A DNA stretch of 64,000 nucleotides, from positions 151,179,001-151,243,000 of the forward strand of contig NC_133026.1 of NCBI RefSeq assembly GCF_048771995.1. The letters are read 5' to 3'. This DNA comes from Taeniopygia guttata (Eukaryota > Chordata > Aves > Passeriformes > Estrildidae). This document shows positions 44,620-56,934 of the stretch, one piece after another; within the stretch, counting starts at the first letter, position 1, and every line of letters starts with the position of its first letter. The position numbers and the translations under genes were made by a program. The notes below the pieces were generated by a model that was given only the letters and a program-made list of their open reading frames with translations, ran no database searches and was not told the origin of the DNA.

Positions 44620-47600
44620 TCCCAGTTTGATCCCGGATTTGGCTGATTTTTGGGATTTGGGGACTGGTCTGGACTGGTTTGGACTGGTTTGGACTGGTTT
44701 GAACTGGTTTGGACTGGTTTGGACTGGTCTGGACTGGTTTTTACTGGTCTGAACTGGTTTGGACAGGTTTGGACCGGTTTGGACTGGTTTGAACTGGTTT
44801 TTACTGGTTTGAACTGGTCTGAACTGGTTTGGACTGGTCTGAACTGGTCTGGACTGGTCTGGACTGGTTTGGACTGGTTTGAATTGGTTTGAACTGGTTT
44901 GAACCGGTTTGGACTGGTTTGAACTGGTTTGGACTGGTTTGAAATGGTTTGGACTGGTTTGAACTGGTTTGAACCGGTCTGGACTGGTCTGAACTGGTTT
45001 GGACTGGTTTGAACCGGTTTGAACTGGTCTGAACTGGTTTGGACTGGTTTGAACTGGTTTGGACTGGTTTGAACTGGTTCGAACTGGTTTTTACTGGGAA
45101 TGGCTCCCAGTTTGATGCACAAATGATGAGAAAAAACCAGAATTTTTCCCGGATTTTGGGGATTTTTGGGATTTGGGGACTGGTTTGAACTGGTTTTTAC
45201 TGGTTTGAACTGGTTTGGACTGGTCTGAACTGGTTTGGACTGGTTTGAACTGGTTTTTACTGGGAATGGCTCCAAGTTTGATGCGCAAATGATGAGAAAA
45301 AAACAGAATTTTTCCCGGATTTTGGGGATTTTTGGGATTTTTCTCCTCCCGTTTATTATCCCAAACTCCTGGTGGATCCAGTTTGGACTGGTTTGAACTG
45401 GTCTGAACTGGTTTGAACTGGTTTGAACTGGTTTGAACTGGTCTGAACTGGTTTTACTGGGAATGGCTCCCAGTTTGATGCACAAATGATGAGAAAAAAC
45501 CAGAATTTTTCCTGGATTTTGGGGATTTTTGGGATTTGGGGACTGGTTTGAACTGGTTTGGACTGGTCTGAACTGGTTTGAACTGGTTTGGACTGGTTTT
45601 ACTGGTTTGAACTGGGAATGGCTCCCATTAACAAGAGAAAATAAATGAATTTTTCCCGGATTTTGGGGATTTTTGGGATTTTTCTCCTCCCGTTTATTAT
45701 CCCAAAGTCCTGCTGGATCCAGTTTGGACCGGTTTGAACTGGTCTGAACTGGTTTGGACTGGTTTGGACTGGTCTGAACTGGTTTGGACTGGTTTGGACC
45801 GGTTTGAACCGGTTTGAACTGGTTTTTACTGGGACTTACTCCCAGTTTGACGCACAAATGATGAAAAAAAACCAGAATTTTTCCCGGATTTTGGGGATTT
45901 TTGGGATTTGGGGACTGGTCTGGACTGGTCTGAACTGGTTTGGACTGGTTTGAACTGGTCTGGACTGGTTTGGACTGGTTTTTACTGGTTTGGACTGGTT
46001 TGGACTGGTTTGAACTGGTTTGGACTGGTTTGAACTGGTTTGGACTGGTTTGGACTGGTCTGAACTGGTTTGGACTGGTCTGAACTGGTTTGAACTGGTT
46101 TGAACTGGGAATGGCTCCCATTAACAAAGAGAAAATAAATGAATTTTTCCCGGATTTTGGGGATTTTTGGGATTTTTCTCCTCCCGTTTATTATCCCAAA
46201 CTCCTGCTGGATCCAGTTTAGACTGGTTTGAACTGGTCTGAACTGGTTTGAACTGGTTTTTACTGGGAATGGCTCCCGGTTTGATGCACAAATGATGAGA
46301 AAAAACGAGAATTTTTCCCAGATTTTGGGGATTTTTGGGATTTTTCTCCTCCCGTTTATTATCCCAAACCCCTGGGGAGTCCAGTTTGGACTGGTTTGAA
46401 CCGGTTTGAACTGGTTTGGGCTGGTCTGAACTGGTCTGGACTGGTTTGAACTGGGAATGGCTCCCATTAACAAAAAGAAAATAAATGAATTTTTCCCGGA
46501 TTTTGGGGATTTTTGGGATTTTTCTCCTCCCGTTTATTATCCCAAACTCCTGTTGGATCCAGTTTAAACTGGTTTTAACTGGTTTGAACTGGTCTGAACT
46601 GGTTTCAACTGGTCTGAACTGGTTTTTACTGGGAATGGCTCCCAGTTTGATGCACAAATGATGAGGAAAAACTGAAATTTTTCCCAGATTTTGGGGATTT
46701 TTGGGATTTGGGGACTGGTTTGGACTGGTCTGAACTGGTTTGAACTGGTCTGGACTGGTTTGAACTGGTCTGAACTGGTCTGAACCGGTCTGAACTGGTT
46801 TTTACTGGGAATGGCTCCCAGTTTGATGCACAAATGATGAGAAAAAAACAGAATTTTTCCCGGATTTGGGGGATTTTTGGGATTTGGGGACTGGTTTGGA
46901 CTGGTTTGAACTGGTTTGGACTGGTTTGAACTGGTCTGAACTGGTTTGAACTGGTCTGAACTGGTTTGAACTGGTTTTTACTGGGAATGGCTCCAAGTTT
47001 GATGCACAAATGATGAGAAAAAACGAGAAATTTTCCCGGATTTTGGGGATTTTTGGGATTTGGGGACTGGTTTGAACTGGTCTGGACTGGTCTGGACTGG
47101 TTTGAACTGGTTTGAACTGGTTTGAACTGGTCTGAACTGGTTTGAACCGGTTTGAACCGGTTTTTACTGGGAATGGCTCCAAGTTTGATGCACAAATGAC
47201 GAGAAAAAACCAGAATTTTTCCCGGATTTTGGGGATTTTTGGGATTTGGGGACTGGTTTGGACTGGTCTGAACTGGTCTGGACCGGTCTGAACTGGTTTT
47301 AACTGGTTTGGACTGGTTTGAACTGGTTTGAACTGGTTTTACTGGGAATGGCTCCCAGTTTGATGCACAAATGATGAGAAAAAACCAGAATTTTTCCCGG
47401 ATTTTGGGGATTTTTGGGATTTGGGGACTGGTTTGAACTGGTCTGAACTGGTTTTAACTGGTCTGAACTGGTTTTACTGGTTTGAACTGGGAATGGCTCC
47501 CATTAACAAGAGAAAATAAATGAAATTTTCCCGGATTTTGGTGATTTTTGGGATTTTTCTGCTCCCGTTTATTATCCCAAACTCCTCCTGGATCCGGATT

Positions 47601-49308
47601 GAACCGGTCTGAACTGGTCTGAACTGGTCTGAACTGGTTTGAACTGGTTTGAACTGGTTTTTACTGTGAATGGCTCCCAGTTTGATGCACAAATGATGAG
47701 AAAAAAACAGAATTTTTCCCGGATTTTGGGGATTTTTGTCCTCCCGTTTATTATCCCAAACCCCTGGGGACTCCAGTTTGGACTGGTCTGAACTGGTTTG
47801 GACTGGTTTGAACTGGTTTGAACCGGTTTGAACTGGTCTGAACTGGGAATGGCTCCCATTAACAAGAGAAAATAAATTAAATTTTTCCCGGATTTTGGTG
47901 ATTTTTGGGATTTTTCTCCTCCCGTTTATTACCCCAAACCCCTGGGGACTCCAGTTTTGACTGGTTTGAACTGGTTTGGACTGGTCTGAACTGGTTTTAC
48001 TGGTTTGAACTGGGAATGGCTCCCATTAACAAGAGAAAATAAATGAAATTTTTCCCGGATTTTGGGGATTTTTGGGATTTTTCTCCTCCCGTTTATTATC
48101 CCAAACTCCTCCTGGATCCGGATTGAACCGGTCTGAACCGGTTTGGACTGGTTTGAACTGGTCTGAACTGGTCTGAACTGGTCTGAACTGGTTTTTACTG
48201 GGAATGGCTCCGAGTTTGATGCGCAAATGATGAGAAAAAACCGAAATTTTTCCCGGATTTTGGGGATTTTTGGGATTTGGTGACTTGTTTGGACTGGTTT
48301 GAACTGGTTTGAACTGGTTTGAACTGGTCTGAACTGGTTTGAACTGGTTTGAACTGGTTTGAACTGGGAATGGCTCCCATTAACAAGAGAAAATAAATGA
48401 ATTTTTCCCGGATTTTGGGGATTTTTGGGATTTTTCTCCTCCCGTTTATTATCCCAAACCCCTGGGGACTCCAGTTTGGACCGGTTTGGACTGGTTTGGA
48501 CTGGTTTGAACCGGTCTGAACTGGTTTTTACTGGGAATGGCTCCAAGTTTGATGCACAAATGATGAGAAAAAACGAGAATTTTTCCCGGATTTTGGGGAT
48601 TTTTGGGATTTGGGGACTGGTTTGAACTGGTTTGGACTGGTCTGGACTGGTTTGGACTGGTTTGGACTGGTCTGGACCGGTTTGAACTGGTTTTACTGGT
48701 TTGAACTGGGAATGGCTCCCATTAACAAGAGAAAATAAATGAATTTTTCCCGGATTTTGGGGATTTTTGGGATTTTTCTCCTCCCGTTTATTATCCCAAA
48801 CTCCTGTTGGATCTGGTTCAGACCGGTCTGAACTGGTCTGAACTGGTTTAAACTGGTTTGGACTGGTTTGAACTGGTTTTTACTGGGAATGGCTCCCAGC
48901 TCTATGCACAAATGATGAGAAAAAAACGGAATTTTTCCCGGATTTTGGGGATTTTTGGGATTTTTCTTCTCCCGTTTATTATCCCAAACTCTTGGTGGAT
49001 CCGGTTTGGACTGGTTTGAACTGGTCTGAACTGGTTTGGACTGGTTTGAACTGGTTTGAACTGGGAATGGCTCCCATTAACAAGAGAAAATAAATGAAAT
49101 TTTTCCCGGATTTTGGGGATTTTTGGGATTTGGGGACTGGTTTGGACTGGTTTGGGCTGGTTTGAACCGGTTTGGACTGGTCTGAACTGGTCTGGACTGG
49201 TCTGAACTGGTTTTACTGGTTTGAACTGGGAATGGCTCCCATTAACAAAGAGAAAATAAATGAAATTTTTCCCGGATTTTGGGGATTTTTGGGATTTTTC
49301 TCCTCCCG

Positions 49309-49314
49309 TTTATT
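49309..49314 (-). terminator. VPS28: Poly(A) signal AATAAA, probable VPS28
   Basis: On the - strand GGGATAATAAACGGGAGG lies 77 bp after the VPS28 stop. The same element recurs on the - strand farther along the array, at + coordinates 45352, 45693, 46187, 46355, 46533, 47568, 47747, 47925, 48092, 48445, 48787 and 48975. Confidence 0.7.
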
Positions 49315-49390
49315 ATCCCAAACCCCTGGGGACTCCAGTTTGGACTGGTTTGAACTGGTTGGAACCGGTTTTAACCGGTTTGAACCGGTT

Positions 49391-49508
49391 TCAGGCGTGC
49401 AGGAAGCGGTTGAAGGCGTTGTAGGCGGACTCGAGGTCGAAGAGCATCTGCCGGACCTGAGAATCGTCCAACTCGTCCGAGGCCGACATCGCGCTCAGAG
49501 TCTGCAGC
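49391..49508 (-). CDS. VPS28: VPS28 terminal coding exon
   Basis: Acceptor CCCCCAG (49514-49509 on the - strand). One base completes Trp, 38 codons follow, then TGA at 49393-49391. It encodes LQTLSAMSASDELDDSQVRQ, then MLFDLESAYNAFNRFLHA, nearly identical to the C-terminus of mammalian VPS28. VPS28 is the ESCRT-I subunit whose C-terminal four-helix bundle contacts ESCRT-II (VPS36) and whose N-terminal part binds TSG101; it acts in endosomal sorting. The exon starts with 39 bp that recur 11 times in the preceding intron. The stop codon directly abuts the intergenic array (CCGGTTTCA on the + strand). Confidence 0.97.
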
Positions 49509-49655
49509 CTGGGGGCCAAAATATTCCAAAATAGTCCCAAAATATTCCCAAAATAGTCCCGAAATATTCCCAAAATATTCCCAAAATATTCCCGAAATTC
49601 CCAAAAAAATCCCTGAGAAATTCTCGGAATTCTGCTCCCAAATCCCGAAATCCCA

Positions 49656-52600
49656 AACTCGTCCGAGGCCGACATCGCGCTCAGCGTCTGCAGCCTGGGG
49701 GGCCCAAAAATTCCCAAAAAAATCCTGAAATATCCCCAAAATATTCCCAAAATATTCCCCAAAATATTCCTCAAAGTCCCAAAAAAATCCCTGAGAAATT
49801 CCCCCAAAAAAACCCAAAATTCCCAAAAAATTCCCCAAGAATTCCTGATAAATTCCCCCAAAAATTCCCCAAAAATTCCTGAGACATTCCTCAAAAAATT
49901 CCCAAAATTCCAAAAAAATTCCCTGAGAAATTAACAAAAAATTCCCAAAAAAATTCCCCAAAATTCCCCAAAACTTCCCAAAATTAGCCAAAAATTCCTG
50001 AGAAATTCCCCCCAAAATTCCCGAAAAAATTCCCAAAATTTCCCAAATATTCCTGAGAAATTACCCAAAAAATTCCCAAAATCCCAAAAAATTCCATGAG
50101 AAATTCCAAAAAAATTCCCAAAATTACCCAAATGTTCCTGAAATATTCCCAAAAAATTCCCAAAATATTCCTGAAATATTCCCAAAAAATTCCCAAAATA
50201 TTCCCGAAATATTCCTGAAATATTCCCAAAATATTCCCAATAAATTCCTCAAAAAATTCCCGATATTCCCCAAAAAAATGTCCCCCAATCCCGAAATCCC
50301 AAACTCGTCCGAGGCCGACATCGCGCTCAGCGTCTGCAGCCTGGGGGCGTTCAAAATATTCCAAAATAGTCCCAAAAAAATTCCAAATATTCCCAAAATA
50401 TTCCCCAAAGTCCCAAAAAAATCCCCGAGAAATTCCAAAAAAAATTCTCCCAAAAAATCCCAAAATTCCCCAAGAAATCAAAAAAAAAACCTCCCAAAAT
50501 TCCCCAAAACTTCCCAAAATTCCCCAAAAATCCCTGAAAAATTCCCCCAAGAATTCCCAAAAAATTCCTAAAATTCCCAAAAAATTTCCTGAGAAATTAC
50601 CCAAAAAATTCCCAAAATCCCAAAAAATCCCTGAGAAATTCCCCAAAAAAAACCCCCAAATTACCCAAATATTCCTGAGAAATTCCCAAAAAATTTCCAA
50701 AAAATTCCAGAGAAATTCCCAAAAATATTCCGCAAAGTATTCCCAAAATTCCCAAAAAAATCCCTGAGAAATTCCCAAAAAAATTCTCCCAAAAAATCCC
50801 AAAATTCCCCGAGAAATTCCCCCAATCCCGAAATCCCAAACTCGTCCGAGGCCGACATCGCGCTCAGCGTCTGCAGCCTGGGGGGGCCAAAATATTCCAA
50901 AATATTCCCAAAATATTCCTGAAATTTCCAAAAAAATCCCCAAATATTCCCAAAATATTCCCAAAATATTCCTGAAATATTCCTGAAAGTCCCAAAAAAA
51001 ACCCTGAGAAATTCCCCCAAAAAATTCCCAAAATTCCCAAAAAATTCCCAAGATTCCCCAAAAATTCCTGCGACATTCCTCAAAAAATTCCCAAAATTTC
51101 AAAAAAATTCCCTGAGAAATTCCCCCCAAAATTCCCAAAAAGTTCCCAGAATTCCAAAATAATTCCCTGAGAAATTCCAAAAAAATTCCCAAAATTACCC
51201 AGAAATTCCTGAGAAATTCCCCAAAAAATTCCCAAAATTACCAAAAAAATTCCCTGAGAAATTAAAAAAAAATTCCCAAAATTCCCCAAATACTCCTGAG
51301 AAATTCCCAAAAAAATTCCTGACAAATTCCCCAAAATATTCCAAAAATTCCAAAATAATTCCCTGAGAAATTCCCCGAAATATTCCCGAAATTCCCAAAA
51401 AAAATCCCTGAGAAATTCCCGGAATTCCGCTCCCAAATCCCGAAATCCCAAACTCGTCCGAGGCCGACATCGCGCTCAGCGTCTGCAGCCTGGGGGGGCC
51501 AAATATTCCAAAATATTCCCGAAAAATTCCCAAAATATTCCCAAAATATTCCCAAAAAAATCCAAATATTCCCAAAAAAATCCCTGAGAAATTCCCGGAA
51601 TTCCGCTCCCAAATCCCGAAATCCCAAACTCGTCCGAGGCCGACATCGCGCTCAGCGTCTGCAGCCTGGGGGGGCCAAAAATTCCCAAAATAGTCCCGAA
51701 ATATCCCCAAAAAAATTCCCAAAATATTCCCGAAATATTCCCAAAAAATTCCCGAAATATTCCCGAAATTCCAAAAATAATCCCTGAGAAATTCCCCAAA
51801 AAATTCCCAAAATTACCCAAAAATCCCTGAGAAATTCCAACTAAAATTCCCCAAAAAATTCCCGACATTCCAAAAAAAATCCCTGAGAAATTAACAAAAA
51901 TTTCCCAAAAATTCCCAAAATTATCCAAATATTCCTGAGAAATTAAAAAAAAAATTCCTGAGAAATTCCCCAAAAATTCCCTGAGAAATTCCAAAAAAAT
52001 TCCCCAAAAATTACTGAGAAATTCCCCAAAATATTCCCAAAAATTCCCTGAGAAATTCCAAAAAAATTCCCCAAAAATTACTGAGAAATTCCCCAAAATA
52101 TTCCCAAAAATTCCCTGAGAAATTCCCAAAAAAAATCCTCAAAATTCCCAAAATTAGCCAGAAATTCCTGAAAAATTCCCAAAATTCCCCAAAAAATCCC
52201 TGAGAAATTCCCGGAATTCGGCTCCCAAATGCCCCAATCTCGAAATCCCAAACTCGTCCAAGGCCGACATCGCGCTCAGCGTCTGCAGCCTGGGGGGCCC
52301 AAATATTCCAAAATATTCCCAAAATATTCCCAAAATATTCCCGAAAGTCACAAAAAAATTGTCCCAAAAAAATCCCCAAATTCCCTGAGAAATTCCCCAA
52401 AAAACCCACAAAATCCCCAAAAAAATTCCCCAAATTCCCCAACAATTCCTGAGCAATTCCCAAAAAATTCCCAAATTCCAAAATAATTCCAAGAAATTTC
52501 AAAAAAAATCCCAAAAAATTCCCAAAATTACCCAAATATTCCTGAGAAATTAAAAAAAAATTCCCAAAAAATTCCTGAGAAATTCCCCAAAAATTCCCTG

Positions 52601-55600
52601 GGAAATTCCAAAAAAATTCCCAAAATTACTCAAAAATTACTGAGAAATTCCCCAAAATATTCCCAAAAATTCCCTGAGAAATTAAAAAAAAAATCCTCAA
52701 AATTCCCAAAATTAGCCAAAAATTCCTGAGAAATTCCCCAAAATATTCCAAAATTCCCCAAAAAAATTCCCTGAGAAATTAAAAAAAAATTCCACAAAAT
52801 TCCCAAAATATTCCTGGGAAATTCCCAAAAAATTCCTGAGAATTTCCCCAAAATATTCAAAAAATTCCCAAAAAATTCCCCAAAATATTCCCAAAATATT
52901 CCCCAAAAAATTCCCGATATTCCCCAAAAAAATTTCCCCCAATCCCGAAATCCCAAACTCGTCCGAGGCCGACATCGCGCTCAGCGTCTGCAGCCTGGGG
53001 GGGCCAAAATATTCCTAAATATTCCCAAAAAATTCCCGAAATATTCCCAAATATTCCCGAAAGTCCCAAAACAAACCCTGAGAAATTCCCCAAAAAATTC
53101 TCCTAAAAAATCCCAAAATTCTCCGAGAAATATAAAAAAAATTCCCAAAATTCCCCAAATTAACCAAAAAATCCTGAGAAATTGCCCCAAAAATATTCCC
53201 AAAAATTCCTTAGAAATTCCCCAAAATATTCCCAAAAACTCCCTGAGAAATTCCCAAAAAAATTCTGGAAATTCCCAAAAAATACCCTGAGAAATAAAAA
53301 AAAAAATTCCCCCAAAATTCCCAAAATTAGCCAAAAATTCCTGAGAAATTCCCCCAAAAATTCCCAAGATCCCAAAAAATTCCCTGAGAAATTCCAAAAA
53401 AAATCCCAAAATTACCCCAAAATTCCTGAGAAATTCCCCAAAATATTCCAAAATTCCCAAAAAAAATTCCCTGAGAAATTAAAAAAAAATTCCCAAAAAA
53501 TTCCCAAAATTGCCCAAAAATCCCTGAGAAATTCCAAAAAAATTCCCCAAGAATTCCCCAAATTACCCAAAAATTCCTGAGACATTTAAAAACAAATTCC
53601 CAAAATTACCCAAATATTCCTGAGAAATTCCCCAAAAAATTTCCAAAAAATTGCAGAGAAATTCCCAAAAATATTCCCCAAAATATTCCCAAATATTCCC
53701 AAAAAAATCCCTGAGAAATTCCCCAAAAAATTCCCGATATTCCCCAAAAAAACTTCCCCCAATCCCGAAATCCCAAACTCGTCCGAGGCCGACATCGCGC
53801 TCAGCGTCTGCAGCCTGGGGGCGTTCAAAATATTCCAAAATAGTCCCAAAAAAATTCCAAATATTCCCAAAATATTCCCCAAAGTCCCAAAAAAATCCCC
53901 GAGAAATTCCAAAAAAAATTCTCCCAAAAAATCCCAAAATTCCCCAAGAAATCAAAAAAAAAACCTCCCAAAATTCCCCAAAACTTCCCAAAATTAGCCA
54001 AAAATTCCTGAGAAATTCCCCCCAAAATTCCCGAGAAAATTCCCAAAATTTCCCAAATATTCCTGAGAAATTACCCAAAAAATTCCCAAAATTCCCCAAA
54101 AATTTCCCTGAGAAATTAAAAAAAAATTCCCCAAAATTCCCAAAATATTCCTGGGAAATTCTCCCAAAAATTCCTAAAAAAGCCCCAAAAATTCCCAAAA
54201 ATATTCCAAAAATTCCCAAAAAAGTCCCTGAGAAATTCCCAAAAAAATTCCCCAAATTCCCGGAATTCGGCTCCCAAATCCCCCAATCCCGAAATCCCAA
54301 ACTCGTCCGAGGCCGACATCGCGCTCAGCGTCTGCAGCCTGGGGGGGCCAAAATATTCCCAAATATTCCCAAAATATTCCCAAAAAAATCCCTGAGAAAT
54401 TCCAAAAATATTCCTGAAATTCACCAAAAAATCCCTGAGAAATTCCCCCAAAAAAACCCCAAAATTCCCAAAAAATTCCCCAAGAATTCCTGATAAATTC
54501 CCCCAAAAATTCCCCAAAAATTCCTGAGACATTCCTCAAAAAATTCCCAAAATTCCAAAAAAATTCCCTGAGAAATTAACAAAAAATTCCCAAAAAAATT
54601 CCCCAAAATTCCCATAAAATTCCCAAAATTAGCCAAAAATTCCTGAGAAATTCCCCCCAAAATTCCCGAAAAAATTCCCAAAATTTCCCAAATATTCCTG
54701 AGAAATTACCCAAAAAATTCCCAAAATCCCAAAAAATTCCCTGAGAAATTCCAAAAAAATTCCCCAAAATTACTCAAATATTCTTGAGAAATTACCCCAA
54801 AAATTAAAAAAAAATTCCTGAGAAATTCCCCAAAATATTCCAAAAATTCCCAAAAAATTCCCAAAATTACCCAAAAATTCCTGAGACATTCCCCCAAAAA
54901 TTCCTGAGAAATTCCCCAAAAAACCAAAAAGAGGAGGAAATATTCCCGAAATTCCCAAAAAAATCCCTGAGAAATTCCCCAAAAAATACCCAGAGAAATA
55001 AAATTCCCCCAAACATTCCCAAAATTCCCCAAATATTCCCAAAATATTCCCCAAAAACTTCCTGAAAGTCCCAAAAAAATCCCTGAGAAATTCCCCAAAA
55101 TATTCCAAAATTCCCCAAAAAATACCCTGAGAAATAAAAAAAAAATTCCCCCAAAATTCCCAAAATTAACCAAAAATTCCTGAAAAATTCCCCAAAAAAT
55201 TCCTAAAAAAGCCCCAAACATTCCTGAAAAATCCCCCCAAAAATTCCCAAAATTCCCCAAAAATCCCTGAGAAATTCCCCCCAAAATTAAAAAAAAATTC
55301 CCAAAATTCCAAAAGCATTCCCTGAGAAATTAAAAGAAAATTCCCAAAAAATTCCTGAGAAATTACCCAAATATTCCTGAGAAATTCCCAAAAAAATTCC
55401 CAAAATTACCCAAAAATTCCTGAGAAATTCCCCAAAAAATTTCCCAAAAATTCCAAAAAAAATCGCCAAAATATTCCCAAAATATTCCTGAGAAATTCCC
55501 CCAAAATTTCCTCAAAAAAGCCCCAAAAATTCCCAAAATATTCCCCAAAAAATTTCCAAAATTCCAAAAGAATTCCCTGAGAAATACCCAAAATTCCCAG

Positions 55601-56303
55601 AATTTGGCTCCCAAATCGCCCAATCCCGAAATCCCAAACTCGTCCGAGGCCGACATCGCGCTCAGCGTCTGCAGCCTGGGGGGCCCAAAATATTCCAAAA
55701 TATTCCCAAATATTCCCAAAATATTCCTGAAATATTCCCCAAAAAATTCCCGAAATTCACCAAAAAAAAACCCTGAGAAATTCCCACTAAAATTCCCCAA
55801 AAACTTCCCAAAATACCAAAAGAATTCCCAAAAAAATACCAAAAAAATTCCCAAAATTCCCCCAAAAAATTCCTTGAAAAATTCCCAAAAAAATTCCCAA
55901 AAAATTCCCAAAATTACTCAAATATTCCTGAGAAATTCCCCAAAAAATTCCCAAAATTCCCCCAAAATTCCTGAGAAATTCCCCCAAAATATTCCCAAAA
56001 ATTCCCTGAGAAATTCCCCAAATAAAAACCCAAAATTCCCAAAATACCACAGAAATTCCTGAGACATTCCTCAAAAAATTCCCAAAATTACTCAAATATT
56101 CCTGAGAAATTCCCCCAAAAATTCCCAAAAAATCCCAAAAAATTCCCAAAAAATTCCCAAAAATATTCCAAAAATTCCCAAAGAAATCCCTGAGAAATTC
56201 CCCAAAAAATTCTCCCAAAAAATCCCAAAATTCCCCGAGAAATTCCCCCAATCCCGAAATCCCAAACTCGTCCGAGGCCGACATCGCGCTCAGCGTCTGC
56301 AGC
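49656..56303 (-). repeat. Eleven 39-bp copies of the start of the VPS28 terminal exon
   Basis: Complement copies at 49656-49694, 50302-50340, 50839-50877, 51451-51489, 51627-51665, 52251-52289, 52956-52994, 53776-53814, 54300-54338, 55637-55675 and 56265-56303. Each keeps the CCCAG acceptor and encodes LQTLSAMSASDEF, then breaks into GGGATTTCGGGATTGGG where the true exon reads GACGATTCTCAG. All have GCGTCTGCAG where the functional copy has GAGTCTGCAG, so they descend from one another rather than repeatedly from the exon. The copy at 52251 has one extra change (TCCAAGG). None has a stop-bearing end like the real exon. Confidence 0.92.
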
Positions 56304-56934
56304 CTGGGGGGCCAAAATATTCCAAAATATTCCCAAAAAATTCCCGAAATATTCCCAAAAAATTCCTGAAAGTCCTAAAAAAATCCCCAAGAAATTCTCA
56401 AAACAAATCCCTGAGAAATTCCCCAAAATATTCCCAAAATTCCCCAAAAATCCCTGAGAAATTCCCACTAAAATTCCCCAAAAACTTCCCAAAATTCCAA
56501 AAGAATTCCCTCAGAAATTCCAAAAAAATTCCCAAAATTCCCCAATTAATCCTGAGAAATTCCCCCAAAAATTCCCCAAAAATCCCTGAGAAATTCCCCC
56601 CAAAATTCCCAAAAAATTCCTGACAAATTCCCCAAAATATTCCAAAAATTCCCTGAGCAATCAAAAAAAAAATTCCCAAAAATTACCCAAAAATTCCTGA
56701 GAAATTCTCCCCAAAATCTCCCAAAAATTTTCTCAAAGTCTCTCAAAAATCCCCCCAAAATTCCCAAAAATTCCCCCCAAAACCCCCAAATAAATCCCTG
56801 AAATTCCATTAAAAAAATCCCAAAAAAACCCCCAAAAATCCCCCAAATTCTCCCCAAATTCCCTCCAAATTTTCCCAAATGCCTCCAAAATTCCTCCAAA
56901 ATTCCCAATTTTCCCCAGAATCCGGGATTTCCTC

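Larger units (their letters stand above)
44500..49390. repeat. Intergenic minisatellite, ACTGGTTTGA family, spanning both 3' UTRs
   Basis: 10-bp units ACTGGTTTGA, ACTGGTCTGA and ACTGGTTTGG fill the whole gap between the TONSL and VPS28 stops. They are interrupted by two kinds of longer spacers: GGGAATGGCTCCCAGTTTGA... (with TGCACAAATGATGAGAAAAA) and GGGAATGGCTCCCATTAACA... (with GAGAAAATAAATGAA and often CCTCCCGTTTATTATCCC). The spacers put eleven AATAAA on the + strand (including 44614) and thirteen on the - strand. Confidence 0.93.
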
